A DNA stretch of 64,000 nt from an uncultured Agathobacter sp. Lineage in GTDB: Bacteria; Bacillota; Clostridia; Lachnospirales; Lachnospiraceae. The stretch is from the NCBI GenBank assembly GCA_910587655.1, contig CAJUND010000012.1, positions 29,703-93,702 on the forward strand, read 5' to 3'. Position numbers and translations under genes: made by a program. Below, piece after piece: positions 25,558 through 34,588 of this stretch. Each line of letters opens with the position of its first letter. Positions within the stretch are counted from its first letter, which is position 1. The notes under the pieces are model-generated. The model did not search any database. It was not told the DNA's origin and was given only the letters and a program-made list of their open reading frames with translations.

Positions 25558-26115
25558 TCAGTTCTCCATATACTCTGACATCATACACACACCCGCCGCC
25601 CCCTGCCTGATGCAGTCCCTGATGTTATCCTCATGGATACCGCCGATGGCATAGACCGGGATGTTTATAGACTGGCAGACGTCCTTTAAAAACGAAAGTC
25701 CTCTTGCCGGGACTCCTTTTTTGCAGTCTGTCAGGAAGATATGTCCGGCTGTCAAATAGGAAGCGCCGTTTTTTTCCGCCAGCAGCGCATCCTGCAGGGA
25801 ATGCACGGATACGCCCAGTCCGGTGAAGTATCTTTTTTCCTCCGCGGTCATGGAAAGCATGGCGGAAAGCGGCATATGCAGCCGGCGGATGCCAAGCCGT
25901 CCGGCAACTGCGGGAAAGCTGTGCAGCACCAGTACGGTACTGCTGTTTTCACACAGTGTTTTTACCTCTTTTGCCAGTGCTTCATATTCTGCCTCACTTA
26001 AATCTTTTTCCCGTAACACCAGCATATCCGGTTCTTTTTGCAGTACCCGTTTGATCTGTTCACAAAAATCTCCTTTTACCAGCTTCCGGTTTGTGATACA
26101 GATTTTTTTATACAT
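25558..26115 (-). CDS. tenI: Thiazole tautomerase TenI-like (ThiE superfamily)
   Basis: 185-residue TIM-barrel of the ThiE/TenI superfamily. LVLREKDLSEAEY is shared by both branches, but residues 122-134 read TAGHIFLTDCKKG, with His125 where ThiE has GP(I/V)FPTPTKK; the GH form with downstream RGL is the TenI pattern, in which that His acts in thiazole tautomerisation. The start (26115, or MSMYKK at 26121) overlaps the thiH stop. A longer upstream frame exists but overlaps thiH. ThiE function cannot be excluded, because no other thiamine phosphate synthase is present in the window. Confidence 0.8.
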   Translation of the reverse strand: MYKKICITNRKLVKGDFCEQIKRVLQKEPDMLVLREKDLSEAEYEALAKEVKTLCENSSTVLVLHSFPAVAGRLGIRRLHMPLSAMLSMTAEEKRYFTGLGVSVHSLQDALLAEKNGASYLTAGHIFLTDCKKGVPARGLSFLKDVCQSINIPVYAIGGIHEDNIRDCIRQGAAGVCMMSEYMEN

Positions 26116-27361
26116 AGACATAATCGTTACATACCGGCTGCAAGCCTTCCCGTTCCATATCCCCGTACACCTGCTCAAAACTTCTGCCGTCAGATATTTC
26201 AAACTGCTCGTCCCCGGTATCCTCCGGTTCTTTTCCTTCATATTTGCTTTCATGGTCGCCGATTCCCGTGGATACGCCCGCGGACACTTTTGTTGCGGCA
26301 ATCTTTACGATACCGTCACGGAAATGTTTCTGCTCCCTGGTGGAAACCGTAATTCCGACATATGGAAGAAACATACGGTAGGCACACAGAATCTGGCAGA
26401 GTTCTTTTTCATGAACGTCCTGCGGATGAATCTTATCGTTATTCACAATCGGACGCAGTCTCGGACAGGAAAGCGAATACTCCACATGCGGGTATTTTCT
26501 CTGCAGAAAATAGATATGGAGCGCACTTGCAAGCGCATCCTTCCTGAAATCGGAAAGCCCAAGCAGCGCAGACCCCGCAACCCCGCGCATTCCGCCTAAA
26601 ATCGCACGCTCCTGCGCATCAAAACGGTACGGGTAAATCCGCTTGTGCCCCAGAAGGTGCAGGGTTTCATATTTGTCAGAATCATAGGTTTCCTGGAAAA
26701 CGGTCACATAATCCGCCCCGCACTCATGCAGGTAGCGGTATTCATCGGTATTCATCGGATACACTTCCAGCCCCACGTTCCGGAAATATTTTCTGGCGAG
26801 CCTGCATGCCTCCCCGATATAAGTAACATCACTTGCCGCACGGCTCTCCCCGGTCAGCATCAGAATTTCTTCTATGCCGGAATCCGCAATGATTTTCATT
26901 TCATGCTCGATTTCTTCCATCGTAAGCTTTTTCCTGTGGATGTCGTTATAACAGTTAAATCCGCAGTAAATGCAGTAATTTTCACAGTAGTTTGCGATAT
27001 AAAGCGGGGTAAACAGATATACGGTATTTCCAAAATGCTTACTGGTTTCTATTTTTGCCCTTGCCGCCATTTCCTCTAAAAACGGGGCGGCTGCCGGAGA
27101 TAAAAGCGCTTTGAAATCCTGAACCGAACAGGTTTCATTTGCCAGCGCACGCCTGACATCCTGAGCCGTAAAGCTGTCGTAATCATAGCTTTCCATTTCT
27201 TCCAGTACCAGATTTCTGATACCGGAATCAATCTGTTCCATTCCCTCCATATATTCCATATGGTTTGTCCTGCCCAAAGGATCTGTTTCCAGTCTGTGCT
27301 TTTTTTCCAGCGCTTCTTTGCTCAGTTTGTCTGAATCAATAAAAAATTGGTTTTCTGCCAT
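26108..27361 (-). CDS. thiH: 2-iminoacetate synthase ThiH
   Basis: 417-residue radical SAM enzyme splitting tyrosine to dehydroglycine and p-cresol for anaerobic thiazole synthesis. The CxxxCxxC cluster motif is at Cys126, Cys130 and Cys133 (YCENYCIYCGFNC); LMLTGESRAASDV, YPMNTDEYRYLHECG and ALLGLSDFRKDALA are ThiH motifs, and the C-terminal BATS domain is complete. Use of ThiH rather than ThiO fits an anaerobe. It follows thiSG by 16 bp and overlaps tenI by 8 bp. Confidence 0.94.
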   Translation of the reverse strand: MAENQFFIDSDKLSKEALEKKHRLETDPLGRTNHMEYMEGMEQIDSGIRNLVLEEMESYDYDSFTAQDVRRALANETCSVQDFKALLSPAAAPFLEEMAARAKIETSKHFGNTVYLFTPLYIANYCENYCIYCGFNCYNDIHRKKLTMEEIEHEMKIIADSGIEEILMLTGESRAASDVTYIGEACRLARKYFRNVGLEVYPMNTDEYRYLHECGADYVTVFQETYDSDKYETLHLLGHKRIYPYRFDAQERAILGGMRGVAGSALLGLSDFRKDALASALHIYFLQRKYPHVEYSLSCPRLRPIVNNDKIHPQDVHEKELCQILCAYRMFLPYVGITVSTREQKHFRDGIVKIAATKVSAGVSTGIGDHESKYEGKEPEDTGDEQFEISDGRSFEQVYGDMEREGLQPVCNDYVYV

Positions 27362-27377
27362 CAGTTTATGCCTCTTT

Positions 27378-28346
27378 CTAATCCCTTAAAAATCCGGTCA
27401 GCGGGTCTGATGCGGATGCCCCGCGCTCTAACACCCTTCCCAGTCCGGCAAGGTATGCGCTTCTTCCTGCCTCGATTGCCGCCTTAAACGCAGCTGCCAT
27501 TGCCGGAATGTCCCCGGCTGTTGCAATCGCCGTATTGGACATAACAGCGGCTGCTCCCATTTCCATCGCTTCACATGCCTGCGACGGCTTTCCGATACCC
27601 GCGTCCACAATGACAGGCAGGTCAATTTCATCAATCAGAATCTGGATAAATTCTTTTGTCGCAAGTCCTTTGTTGGAACCAATCGGGGAAGCAAGCGGCA
27701 TAACTGCTGCTGCTCCTGCATTCATCAAATCCCTTGCCGTGTACAAATCCGGATACATATACGGCAGGACGACAAATCCCTCGTCTGCCAGCAGCTCCGT
27801 TGCCTTTACTGTTTCCACATTGTCCGGAAGCAGGTATTTGCTGTCTTTCATAATTTCTATTTTTATGAAATTTCCGCAGCCAAGCTCACGCGCCATCCTT
27901 GCAATCCTGACCGCTTCCTTTGCATCCCTTGCCCCGGAGGTATTGGGAAGCAGCGTCACATTATCCGGAATAAAATCCAGAATATTTTCTTTTTGTTTCG
28001 TATTCGTCCTGCGGACCGCAAGCGTAATAATCTGTGCGCCTGCCTGTTCCACTGCCGCCTGAATCAGTTCCATGGAATATTTCCCGGAACCTAAAATAAA
28101 CCGGGAAGTAAATTCTTTTCCTCCAAGGGAAAAGGTATCCTTGACCGGCTGGGAACCGCCGCCCATAAAGCTGACAATTTCCACAACCTGTCCATCCTGC
28201 AGTATTGTCTGACCGTACTGCTCTTTGGATATGATTTTTTCATCGATTTCCACCACGAATGTTCCCATCCGGTATTCGTTTTCCTCTAAATACTTAAGGA
28301 GCGGCATTCCTGCCGCATCCACATCCTTTCCGTTTATGTGAACCAA
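27378..28346 (-). CDS. thiSG: ThiS-ThiG fusion: sulfur carrier joined to thiazole synthase
   Basis: 322 residues. Residues 1-64 are a ThiS ubiquitin-like carrier ([20 protein letters not shown]) ending in VSFMGGG at 62-64; a ten-residue linker [10 protein letters not shown] leads into ThiG ([41 protein letters not shown]). ThiS normally needs a free C-terminal Gly-Gly to carry the thiocarboxylate, so the fusion must either be cut after GG or pass sulfur differently. Fusions of this kind are known in annotation. TTG 28346 is chosen as start because AAAGGGG lies eight bases upstream and the product begins at the ThiS N terminus; an ATG 33 bp further upstream would add 11 residues. Confidence 0.88.
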   Translation of the reverse strand: MVHINGKDVDAAGMPLLKYLEENEYRMGTFVVEIDEKIISKEQYGQTILQDGQVVEIVSFMGGGSQPVKDTFSLGGKEFTSRFILGSGKYSMELIQAAVEQAGAQIITLAVRRTNTKQKENILDFIPDNVTLLPNTSGARDAKEAVRIARMARELGCGNFIKIEIMKDSKYLLPDNVETVKATELLADEGFVVLPYMYPDLYTARDLMNAGAAAVMPLASPIGSNKGLATKEFIQILIDEIDLPVIVDAGIGKPSQACEAMEMGAAAVMSNTAIATAGDIPAMAAAFKAAIEAGRSAYLAGLGRVLERGASASDPLTGFLRD

Positions 28347-28396
28347 ATTACATTCCCCTTTCCCACTATCTGAAATCATTTCGCAAAATGAACTTC

Positions 28397-30094
28397 TTAT
28401 TTAATTTGCTCTAACGCTGTCATCTCTTCCTCAGAAACCAGTCTTCTTGGATCAATTAAAAGCTTGATGCTGTCTCCGACTTTGCCGACTGCACGTACAT
28501 ACTGGTTATGCATCCCGTCCGACCATCCGACCTTCGGAGGCGGAAGCAGTTTCTCTTTTGGAATTTCCACAACCTCGGCGATTCTTTCCACCATCAGTCC
28601 AATCATATGGTCCCTATAGCTGATTACAATGATACATGTCTTATCACTGCAGTCTAACGGCTCCTGTCCAAAACGGACCCTTACATCAATAATCGGAACA
28701 ACCTTTCCCCTTAAATGAATAATTCCTTTAATATAATCCGGACTTTCCGGAAATTCTGTAATCTGCTGGTAAATGATTACTTCTGTCACATAGGAAATTT
28801 TCATACCGAAATATTCCTTTCCGGACTGGAAAGTCATATACTTGTCTTTGAGGGTTTCGGATTCATCCTCCTCATCATCTTCAAATTCCGGTTCCGGGGT
28901 TCCTATCCGCTGCAGTGTATCCTTAATCTGTTTTTCTACTTTTTCCTCCTCTGGAAAAACTGCCCCAAGTGCGGCTATTTCCTGTTTTACATCTGAAAAA
29001 ACTGCTGACATCTGGCAGGCAGCTTCCTCAAAACGGTCCAGTTTCAGCCCCTCCGCCTTTAAGTCCGGATTCTCAATTACAGCTGCTTCCAGACATTCCA
29101 GCCTTATAATTAAATCGGTAAGCTTTTTCAGATGTTCTGAATCCGCAGGGACAGCCGCCGGAACTGGCGCTTTCTGTTCCTTTTCGGCGTTCTTTAACGG
29201 AATTACAAAATCGCCGGGCGCAGGTGCCGTCTTAACAACCACCCCCATATTCCCAAGTGACTCTTCAAATTCTTTCTGCGTGCATTCCGAAATCGTCAGC
29301 TGTTTGATATCATAACCGAGGGAAATCCTCTCCCGGAGCTCTTTTTCTGTTTTATCCGTATGGAGAAAAACCTGGAAGCCATCGTCTAAAATCTTTTGTA
29401 TGCTGTCATCCGTTGTCAGGATATCCGACGGGAAAAACCTTATGTTTTCCGCAATTCCTTTCAGCTTATGTACCAGCTTAAAGGCATGGATATTAATTAA
29501 ATCCAGTTCCGGGTGGTAGGTAACTTTCATCAGGTAAAAATGACTGTTCTCAGATGCCTTCGGCGGTATATATATATGCTGTTCCTCTTTCACCTGGGCA
29601 TTCTCTTCCTCTGCAGGCGCATCATCCAGATTAATCTGTAAAGTCCCCTCCTGCTGCATGGGCTGCTGCGGTTCATTTCCCTGTTCCGTTTTGATTTTAT
29701 TTAAGAAAGCGTCCAGCTCTTCAATTAGCGGCGCACTGTCCCCGTCCGCCTCGCCGCCGTCCTGGATTTTATTTAACTCCCCGCTGATGAAATCTTCCAC
29801 ATCCAGTACATGGGTAATCAGCTCCATATGGGGAACATTCTGCGGATGGGATTCCCTCAGAAAATAAAATATATCCTCCAGTTTATGCGCTGTCTTTGTG
29901 ATACCGTCAAACTCCATAATTGCAGACGACCCTTTAATCGTATGCATTGCACGGAAAATCTCATTAATGCTGTCCTCGTCAAAACAGTCTGCATCCTGAT
30001 GTTCCAGTACGATTTCCTGCAAATTTTCAAGCAGCTGTGTATTTTCAAAGAGATATGTCCCAAGCATATCTTCTGTATTCCACTCTTCTGCCAT
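28397..30094 (-). CDS. HPt-CheW protein: CheA-like architecture without a kinase
   Basis: 565 residues. Residues 10-110 are a histidine phosphotransfer (P1) domain with phosphoacceptor His51 in [15 protein letters not shown] second alpha/beta region (about 180-270, [16 protein letters not shown]) resembles a CheA P2-type domain. The C terminus (about 430-560) is a CheW domain: [36 protein letters not shown]. The dimerisation and HATPase domains of CheA are absent: there are no N, G1 or G2 boxes. It likely accepts phosphate from another kinase and couples to receptors or CheY-type proteins. It lies 26 bp after the CheY-like receiver gene and the hybrid kinase. Confidence 0.8.
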   Translation of the reverse strand: MAEEWNTEDMLGTYLFENTQLLENLQEIVLEHQDADCFDEDSINEIFRAMHTIKGSSAIMEFDGITKTAHKLEDIFYFLRESHPQNVPHMELITHVLDVEDFISGELNKIQDGGEADGDSAPLIEELDAFLNKIKTEQGNEPQQPMQQEGTLQINLDDAPAEEENAQVKEEQHIYIPPKASENSHFYLMKVTYHPELDLINIHAFKLVHKLKGIAENIRFFPSDILTTDDSIQKILDDGFQVFLHTDKTEKELRERISLGYDIKQLTISECTQKEFEESLGNMGVVVKTAPAPGDFVIPLKNAEKEQKAPVPAAVPADSEHLKKLTDLIIRLECLEAAVIENPDLKAEGLKLDRFEEAACQMSAVFSDVKQEIAALGAVFPEEEKVEKQIKDTLQRIGTPEPEFEDDEEDESETLKDKYMTFQSGKEYFGMKISYVTEVIIYQQITEFPESPDYIKGIIHLRGKVVPIIDVRVRFGQEPLDCSDKTCIIVISYRDHMIGLMVERIAEVVEIPKEKLLPPPKVGWSDGMHNQYVRAVGKVGDSIKLLIDPRRLVSEEEMTALEQIK

Positions 30095-30120
30095 CCTGGT
30101 TCTCCCTTCTGTTAATCCTG

Positions 30121-30513
30121 TTAAATCATCCCGAGGCTTTTTAAAGCCTGTTCAAATTTCTGTTCATCAATCGGCTTGCCCGAATAAACGGTACAGCCAA
30201 GCTCAAATGCCATATCCACGTTCTGCTGTTCATTTAATGCTGTCGCCATAATGACTTTAGCCTGTTTTTCCGCCGGTACATGGTATGCCTTTTCCATCTT
30301 GCGGATTCCGGCAAGCGCCTGGTATCCGTCCATAACCGGCATCATAATATCCAGGCATACAAGGTCATACGGTTCCTCATCCTCCAGCGCCATCATATAG
30401 GCATCCACAGCTTCCATACCATCCACGGTCACATCGCAGTCGCCATACTGAGACAGAAAACCGGACATAAATTTACGGGTTGCATAATCATCTTCTGCCA
30501 ATAAAATTCTCAT
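30121..30513 (-). CDS. Stand-alone CheY-like response regulator receiver
   Basis: 130-residue single receiver domain: acidic pair in LLAEDDYAT, phosphoacceptor Asp in LVCLDIMMPVMDGYQ, Thr/Ala switch MATAL and Lys in VYSGKPID. There is no output domain. ATG 30513 is chosen because AAAGGAG lies seven bases upstream and MRILLAEDD is the receiver N terminus. It sits between the hybrid kinase and the HPt-CheW protein, so it is a likely phosphate shuttle or terminal target of this module. Confidence 0.88.
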   Translation of the reverse strand: MRILLAEDDYATRKFMSGFLSQYGDCDVTVDGMEAVDAYMMALEDEEPYDLVCLDIMMPVMDGYQALAGIRKMEKAYHVPAEKQAKVIMATALNEQQNVDMAFELGCTVYSGKPIDEQKFEQALKSLGMI

Positions 30514-30578
30514 ACCAGTACTCCTTTTCTCTATACGGTTCATTATAGTGTTGATTCTTCCGGTTTGCAAGATATAAT

Positions 30579-33512
30579 TCACAGCCACTTCTGCAGAATC
30601 TGAACCAGACGGTCAATCTCAAGCGGTTTGGATATATGCTCATTCATGCCGGCACCCAGTGCATCCTGCACATCCTCGCTGAATGCATTGGCGGTCATTG
30701 CCACAACCGGAATGGTTTTTGCATCACTCCGGGGAAGCGCACGTATGGCTGCTGCCGCCTCGTATCCGTTCATGACCGGCATCTGGATATCCATAAAGAT
30801 AATGGAATACCACCCCTCCTCGGATTCTGAAAACAGTTCAACGCCGCGCTTTCCGTTTTCCGCCTTTTCAAGCGATAAACCTGTCATCCCCAGTATTTCT
30901 GACGCAATTTCCATATTAATCTCATTGTCTTCCACCAGAAGCGCCCGTCTGCCTGACAGGTCAATTCCTCCCATCTGTGTCAGCTGGCTTTTTTCCTCCT
31001 GTCCGTTTTCTTCCGGAAGCATATGGATAAATGCACTCCTGAGTTTGGATTTAAACAGCGGCTTACTGATAAACTCATCCACCCCGGCAGCACGCGCACT
31101 GTCTTCAATATCCGACCAGTCAAGCGCCGTCAGGAAAATAACGGGACCGTCAGGACCTGTCTTTTCCCGGATTTCTTTCGCCATCTGTATTCCGTCCATA
31201 TCCTGCATGTTCCGGTCAAGAATCACTGCATAATATTCCTGCTTTCTGTTATGTGCAGCACATACCGCCTCTACTGCCTCTTTTGCGTTTGTGACCGGGC
31301 TTCCTTTCATTCCCAGCCCGTTTAATGCCGCGCATGTATTATCACATGATGCCGCATCGTCATCTGCGACCAGTACCAGACGCCCTGACAGCCTCTGCTC
31401 TGCGTTATGCTCCACCTCCTGCAGCTTTAATGAAATGACAACGGTAAACCGTGAACCTTTCCCCGGCGTACTCTTTACCCTGATGGTACCGTCCATCGCC
31501 CTTACGATATTGCGTACAATCGGCATTCCAAGCCCTGTTCCCTGTATTTTACTGGTACGCACATCCTCTGCACGTTCAAAAGGCACAAACAGACGCTTCA
31601 GAAAATCCTCCGACATTCCGATACCGTTATCCTCAAAAACAAATTCATAACAGCCCAGCATGGAATGCGGGTTGGTTTTTTCTGTAATCGTAAGGGTAAT
31701 GTCGCCGCCTTCTCCTGTATACTTGACTGCATTGCTTAAAATATTTACAAATATCTGCCGGACACGCAGGCTGTCCCCAATCACATCCTCATGCCTGATA
31801 TTCTCAGCCCTGACTGTAAAATTCTGTTTTTTTTCATTTACTGACGGTCTGATGATTTCCAGCACATCATCCAGAAGATCGGAAAGATTAAACTCGGACT
31901 CGGAAAGACTGAACTTTCCTGATTCGATTTTACTCATATCAAGTACTTCATTGATCAGGGACAGCAGATGCCTGCCTGCCGTTGTAATCTTTGCCAGACA
32001 GTCTTTGATTCTCTCCCTGTCGTCAATATGTGTTTCTGCAATCGCCGTCAGTCCGATAATCGCATTCATTGGCGTACGGATATCGTGGGACATACGGGAA
32101 AGAAAATCCATCTTGGCATTATTGGCACTTTCTGCATCACGGAATGCCTGCTCCAGCGCATTGCGCTTTTCCATTTCTTCTTTTTTCAGGCTGGTGACGT
32201 CTTCAACCGCAGCAAGTACCCTTCTGGTATCATCCCCGTCCATGTTCAGTTTAATCAGGGAATATTTTTCCCATCTTCCCTTTTCCGCCAGCTCATACTC
32301 ATACTGAATAAACCGGTTTTCCAGATTCAGACTGTTTTTTAAGTTTTCCGGGGAAAGTTCATCCAGAAACCTCGATGCGCCCTCCTCCGAAAAATGCGCA
32401 GAAGGAAATGCATTCAGCCATTCATAATAATCCCCTTTTTTAGGAATACCCAGGGTAACAGAGCCTTCTTTGAGATAATCATAAGTACTGTTCTCAAAAT
32501 CAAATACCACAAACCGGTCGTACAGGTGTTTAACCGAATTAACAATCTGGCTGTAATTTTCTGACGAACGGCGGAGCCTGCCGTTTTTACTGATATAGTA
32601 CAGCGCAAATACAATGATATATACTGCAAATACAATAATCAGTTTAATCTCAAGATGAATGGCATCACGGTTTGCATTCAGCTGCATCTGCCTGCCTGCC
32701 GTTGCAGGAAATGTTTTAACCATAATCCAGTCACTGTTTTTCAGTACTGCGACACAGCCGTTTCCAATTCCCTCACCATCTTTATAAGTATAGCTGTAGG
32801 ACTCACCCGCTTCAAATGCATGCCTGAATTCTTTCATTTTTTCTTCTGAAAGAACCTTGCGTTCTTCAAAATCACTGAGGATATTTTCAGGGAAATTTTT
32901 TTCCCCGCATGCGACAACGGTCCCGTCCCTTAAACACAGGTATTCATCTGCAGCCTTCCCAAAATAGGTGGCGGATATCAGGTCCCGCAGGTGTTCTTCA
33001 TCAAATACACCGACCAGCACCCCGACAATCCGGCCCCTGTGGTAAAACGGCGCATAAAAAATAAGCATTCTTTTTGAAGTAAATCTGGACTGCTGTACAA
33101 ATGTGATTCCTTCATTTCCGGTGATTCCCTCTTTATAGTAACTGCGGTCGGAAACATCCTGGACGGTTCCGTCCCCTGCATGGCTGATTCCGTCCACGTC
33201 TACAAACCTCATATAATCAAATGCTGTCTGGTCCCGCAGAATATTTAACTCATTGTAATCAAACTCTGCAGCATCCATCAGCTGCTGGTACAGACCGGAA
33301 ATCATGGAAATATTGCTGACAGAGTTTTTGAACAGTTCGTCTATGGTTTTTAAGGACTGCACCGAAGCATCTTCCAGATACCGCTGGTTCTGCTCCGTAA
33401 TCCGGGTATTCGTTTTATGGATAAACTGAAAAATAAGCGCTAATATAACAGCAACCAGCACCAGGATACTGGCAGCAGCCAGCTGCGCCTGACGTTTACT
33501 CTTCTTTTCCAT
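30579..33512 (-). CDS. Hybrid sensor histidine kinase with Cache sensor and two receiver domains
   Basis: 977 residues, membrane-bound. Helix 1 about 10-30, extracellular Cache-type sensor about 45-280 (DYMRFVDVDGIS, DRSYYKEGI, FTSKRMLIFYAPFY), helix 2 about 290-308, a PAS-like region with C-terminal RVLAAVEDVTSLK, HisKA with His476 in SRMSHDIRTPMNA, HATPase with VFEDNGIGMS and GTGLGMPIV, then two receivers with phosphoacceptor Asp in VILDRNM and IIFMDIQMPVMNG. ATG 33512 follows GGGAGGAAACC. A promoter lies at 33585-33613. Cache sensors bind small metabolites. First gene of the signalling operon that continues through the CheY-like and HPt-CheW genes. Confidence 0.9.
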   Translation of the reverse strand: MEKKSKRQAQLAAASILVLVAVILALIFQFIHKTNTRITEQNQRYLEDASVQSLKTIDELFKNSVSNISMISGLYQQLMDAAEFDYNELNILRDQTAFDYMRFVDVDGISHAGDGTVQDVSDRSYYKEGITGNEGITFVQQSRFTSKRMLIFYAPFYHRGRIVGVLVGVFDEEHLRDLISATYFGKAADEYLCLRDGTVVACGEKNFPENILSDFEERKVLSEEKMKEFRHAFEAGESYSYTYKDGEGIGNGCVAVLKNSDWIMVKTFPATAGRQMQLNANRDAIHLEIKLIIVFAVYIIVFALYYISKNGRLRRSSENYSQIVNSVKHLYDRFVVFDFENSTYDYLKEGSVTLGIPKKGDYYEWLNAFPSAHFSEEGASRFLDELSPENLKNSLNLENRFIQYEYELAEKGRWEKYSLIKLNMDGDDTRRVLAAVEDVTSLKKEEMEKRNALEQAFRDAESANNAKMDFLSRMSHDIRTPMNAIIGLTAIAETHIDDRERIKDCLAKITTAGRHLLSLINEVLDMSKIESGKFSLSESEFNLSDLLDDVLEIIRPSVNEKKQNFTVRAENIRHEDVIGDSLRVRQIFVNILSNAVKYTGEGGDITLTITEKTNPHSMLGCYEFVFEDNGIGMSEDFLKRLFVPFERAEDVRTSKIQGTGLGMPIVRNIVRAMDGTIRVKSTPGKGSRFTVVISLKLQEVEHNAEQRLSGRLVLVADDDAASCDNTCAALNGLGMKGSPVTNAKEAVEAVCAAHNRKQEYYAVILDRNMQDMDGIQMAKEIREKTGPDGPVIFLTALDWSDIEDSARAAGVDEFISKPLFKSKLRSAFIHMLPEENGQEEKSQLTQMGGIDLSGRRALLVEDNEINMEIASEILGMTGLSLEKAENGKRGVELFSESEEGWYSIIFMDIQMPVMNGYEAAAAIRALPRSDAKTIPVVAMTANAFSEDVQDALGAGMNEHISKPLEIDRLVQILQKWL

Positions 33513-33584
33513 GGTTTCCTCCCTGTCTGCGCCAGAACACATCCGGATTTGCCAGATAAATGCTTTGCGCATACTATATAATGT

Positions 33585-33613
33585 ATTATACTACTTTCCC
33601 CAGCTTTTTCCAA
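33585..33613 (-). promoter_or_regulatory. Promoter of the hybrid kinase operon
   Basis: On the minus strand TTGGAA (33608-33613) and TATAAT (33585-33590) with a 17-bp spacer, about 73 bp ahead of the kinase start. Divergent from the hemerythrin promoter. Confidence 0.6.
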
Positions 33614-33638
33614 GCATTTCCTGTAGTGATTTTCCTGG

Positions 33639-33667
33639 TTGTTTTTTCTATTTTATGCTGATATAAT
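33639..33667 (+). promoter_or_regulatory. Promoter of the tandem hemerythrin gene
   Basis: TTGTTT (33639-33644) and TATAAT (33662-33667) with a 17-bp spacer, about 53 bp ahead of the ATG at 33720. Confidence 0.55.
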
Positions 33668-33719
33668 CAGTATATGTGAATGCCGGAACCAACCCGGCAG
33701 AATGGAGGGATGTTTTCCA

Positions 33720-34547
33720 ATGTTTGAATTTACAGACGACTGCCGAATCGGAATCGAACCGGTTGACAGCGAACACCAGTACCTGTTTGAATTACTGAAC
33801 AAGGCATATATTCTTGTCACGGAAGATGAACAGGACGATTACTACCACGATATCAAGGAGATTTTTGCAGAGCTTGACCAGTATGCAGAAAAACACTTTG
33901 CCCATGAGGAAGAATACATGGAAAAAATCCGGGACCCGGAGCTTATTCTCCAGCGTTCCCAGCATAATTTTTTCCGTGAAAAAATCATGCTGATGGATTT
34001 TGCCAATATCAATGAAAAACCGGACCAGAGACAGATGCTCTCCGAGCTTGTCAGCTTCCTTGCCAAATGGCTTTACCACCATATCTTAAGCAGCGACATT
34101 CTGATTGGGAAGCTTCCGCCGCTGGAAGAATGGATGCTTAAGGAAAATCCTTGTGAATTTACGGAGGAATACCGGATCGGGGTGGATTTAATTGACAGGG
34201 AACACGAAGAACTGTTCCGCATTGTGGGAAAGGCCAGCCAGCTGGTGAAATCCTGTGATGATACTTCCGGTTATGACCAGATCATGGAGCTTTTAAACAA
34301 ACTCAAATCCTACACTGCCGAACATTTCAGGGATGAAGAGGAATATATGGAAAGCATTGGCTATGAAGGGCTTGCTGCACAGAAACGCGCACATGAAGCG
34401 TTCATAGACAGACTTGATTCCATTGACCCGGATGAAATTGACAGACGGCCGCAGGAATACCTGCAGGAGCTGCTGGAATTTTTACTCGGCTGGCTGATTA
34501 ACCATATTTTATACACGGATAAAAAAATTCCGGTTACCGGAACATAA
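33720..34547 (+). CDS. Tandem bacteriohemerythrin (two O2-binding domains)
   Basis: 275 residues made of two hemerythrin domains, each a di-iron four-helix bundle that binds O2. Domain 1 has DSEHQYLF, HFAHEEEYM, SQHNFF and HHILSSDI; domain 2 has DREHEELF, HFRDEEEYM, RAHEAF and NHILYTDK, giving the H...HxxxE...H...HxxxxD ligand pattern in both. No membrane or signalling domain. The start ATG 33720 is preceded by GGAGGG. Divergent from the sensor kinase, so oxygen sensing or scavenging linked to that module is plausible but unproven. A bidirectional terminator follows. Confidence 0.9.
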   Translation: MFEFTDDCRIGIEPVDSEHQYLFELLNKAYILVTEDEQDDYYHDIKEIFAELDQYAEKHFAHEEEYMEKIRDPELILQRSQHNFFREKIMLMDFANINEKPDQRQMLSELVSFLAKWLYHHILSSDILIGKLPPLEEWMLKENPCEFTEEYRIGVDLIDREHEELFRIVGKASQLVKSCDDTSGYDQIMELLNKLKSYTAEHFRDEEEYMESIGYEGLAAQKRAHEAFIDRLDSIDPDEIDRRPQEYLQELLEFLLGWLINHILYTDKKIPVTGT

Positions 34548-34556
34548 ATTTATTAC

Positions 34557-34588
34557 ATAAAATAAGGTGCGGTCTGCACCTTATTTTT
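34557..34588. terminator. Bidirectional terminator between hemerythrin and ABC importer genes
   Basis: AATAAGGTGC-GGTCT-GCACCTTATT stem-loop (34561-34585) with A-rich left and TTTTT right sides; it serves the convergent genes on both strands. Confidence 0.8.

Noticed and set aside
25558..26301. Longer tenI start at 26301
   Set aside because: The extra 62 codons overlap thiH in another frame and have no family similarity; MYKK or MSMYKK is the natural start.
25823..26599. Long plus-strand frame opposite tenI and thiH
   Set aside because: Antisense shadow of two well-supported genes; the translated product has no recognisable domain.
28347..28396. TPP riboswitch ahead of the thiamine operon
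   Set aside because: The gap is only 50 bp, and no CUGAGA-type element is present.
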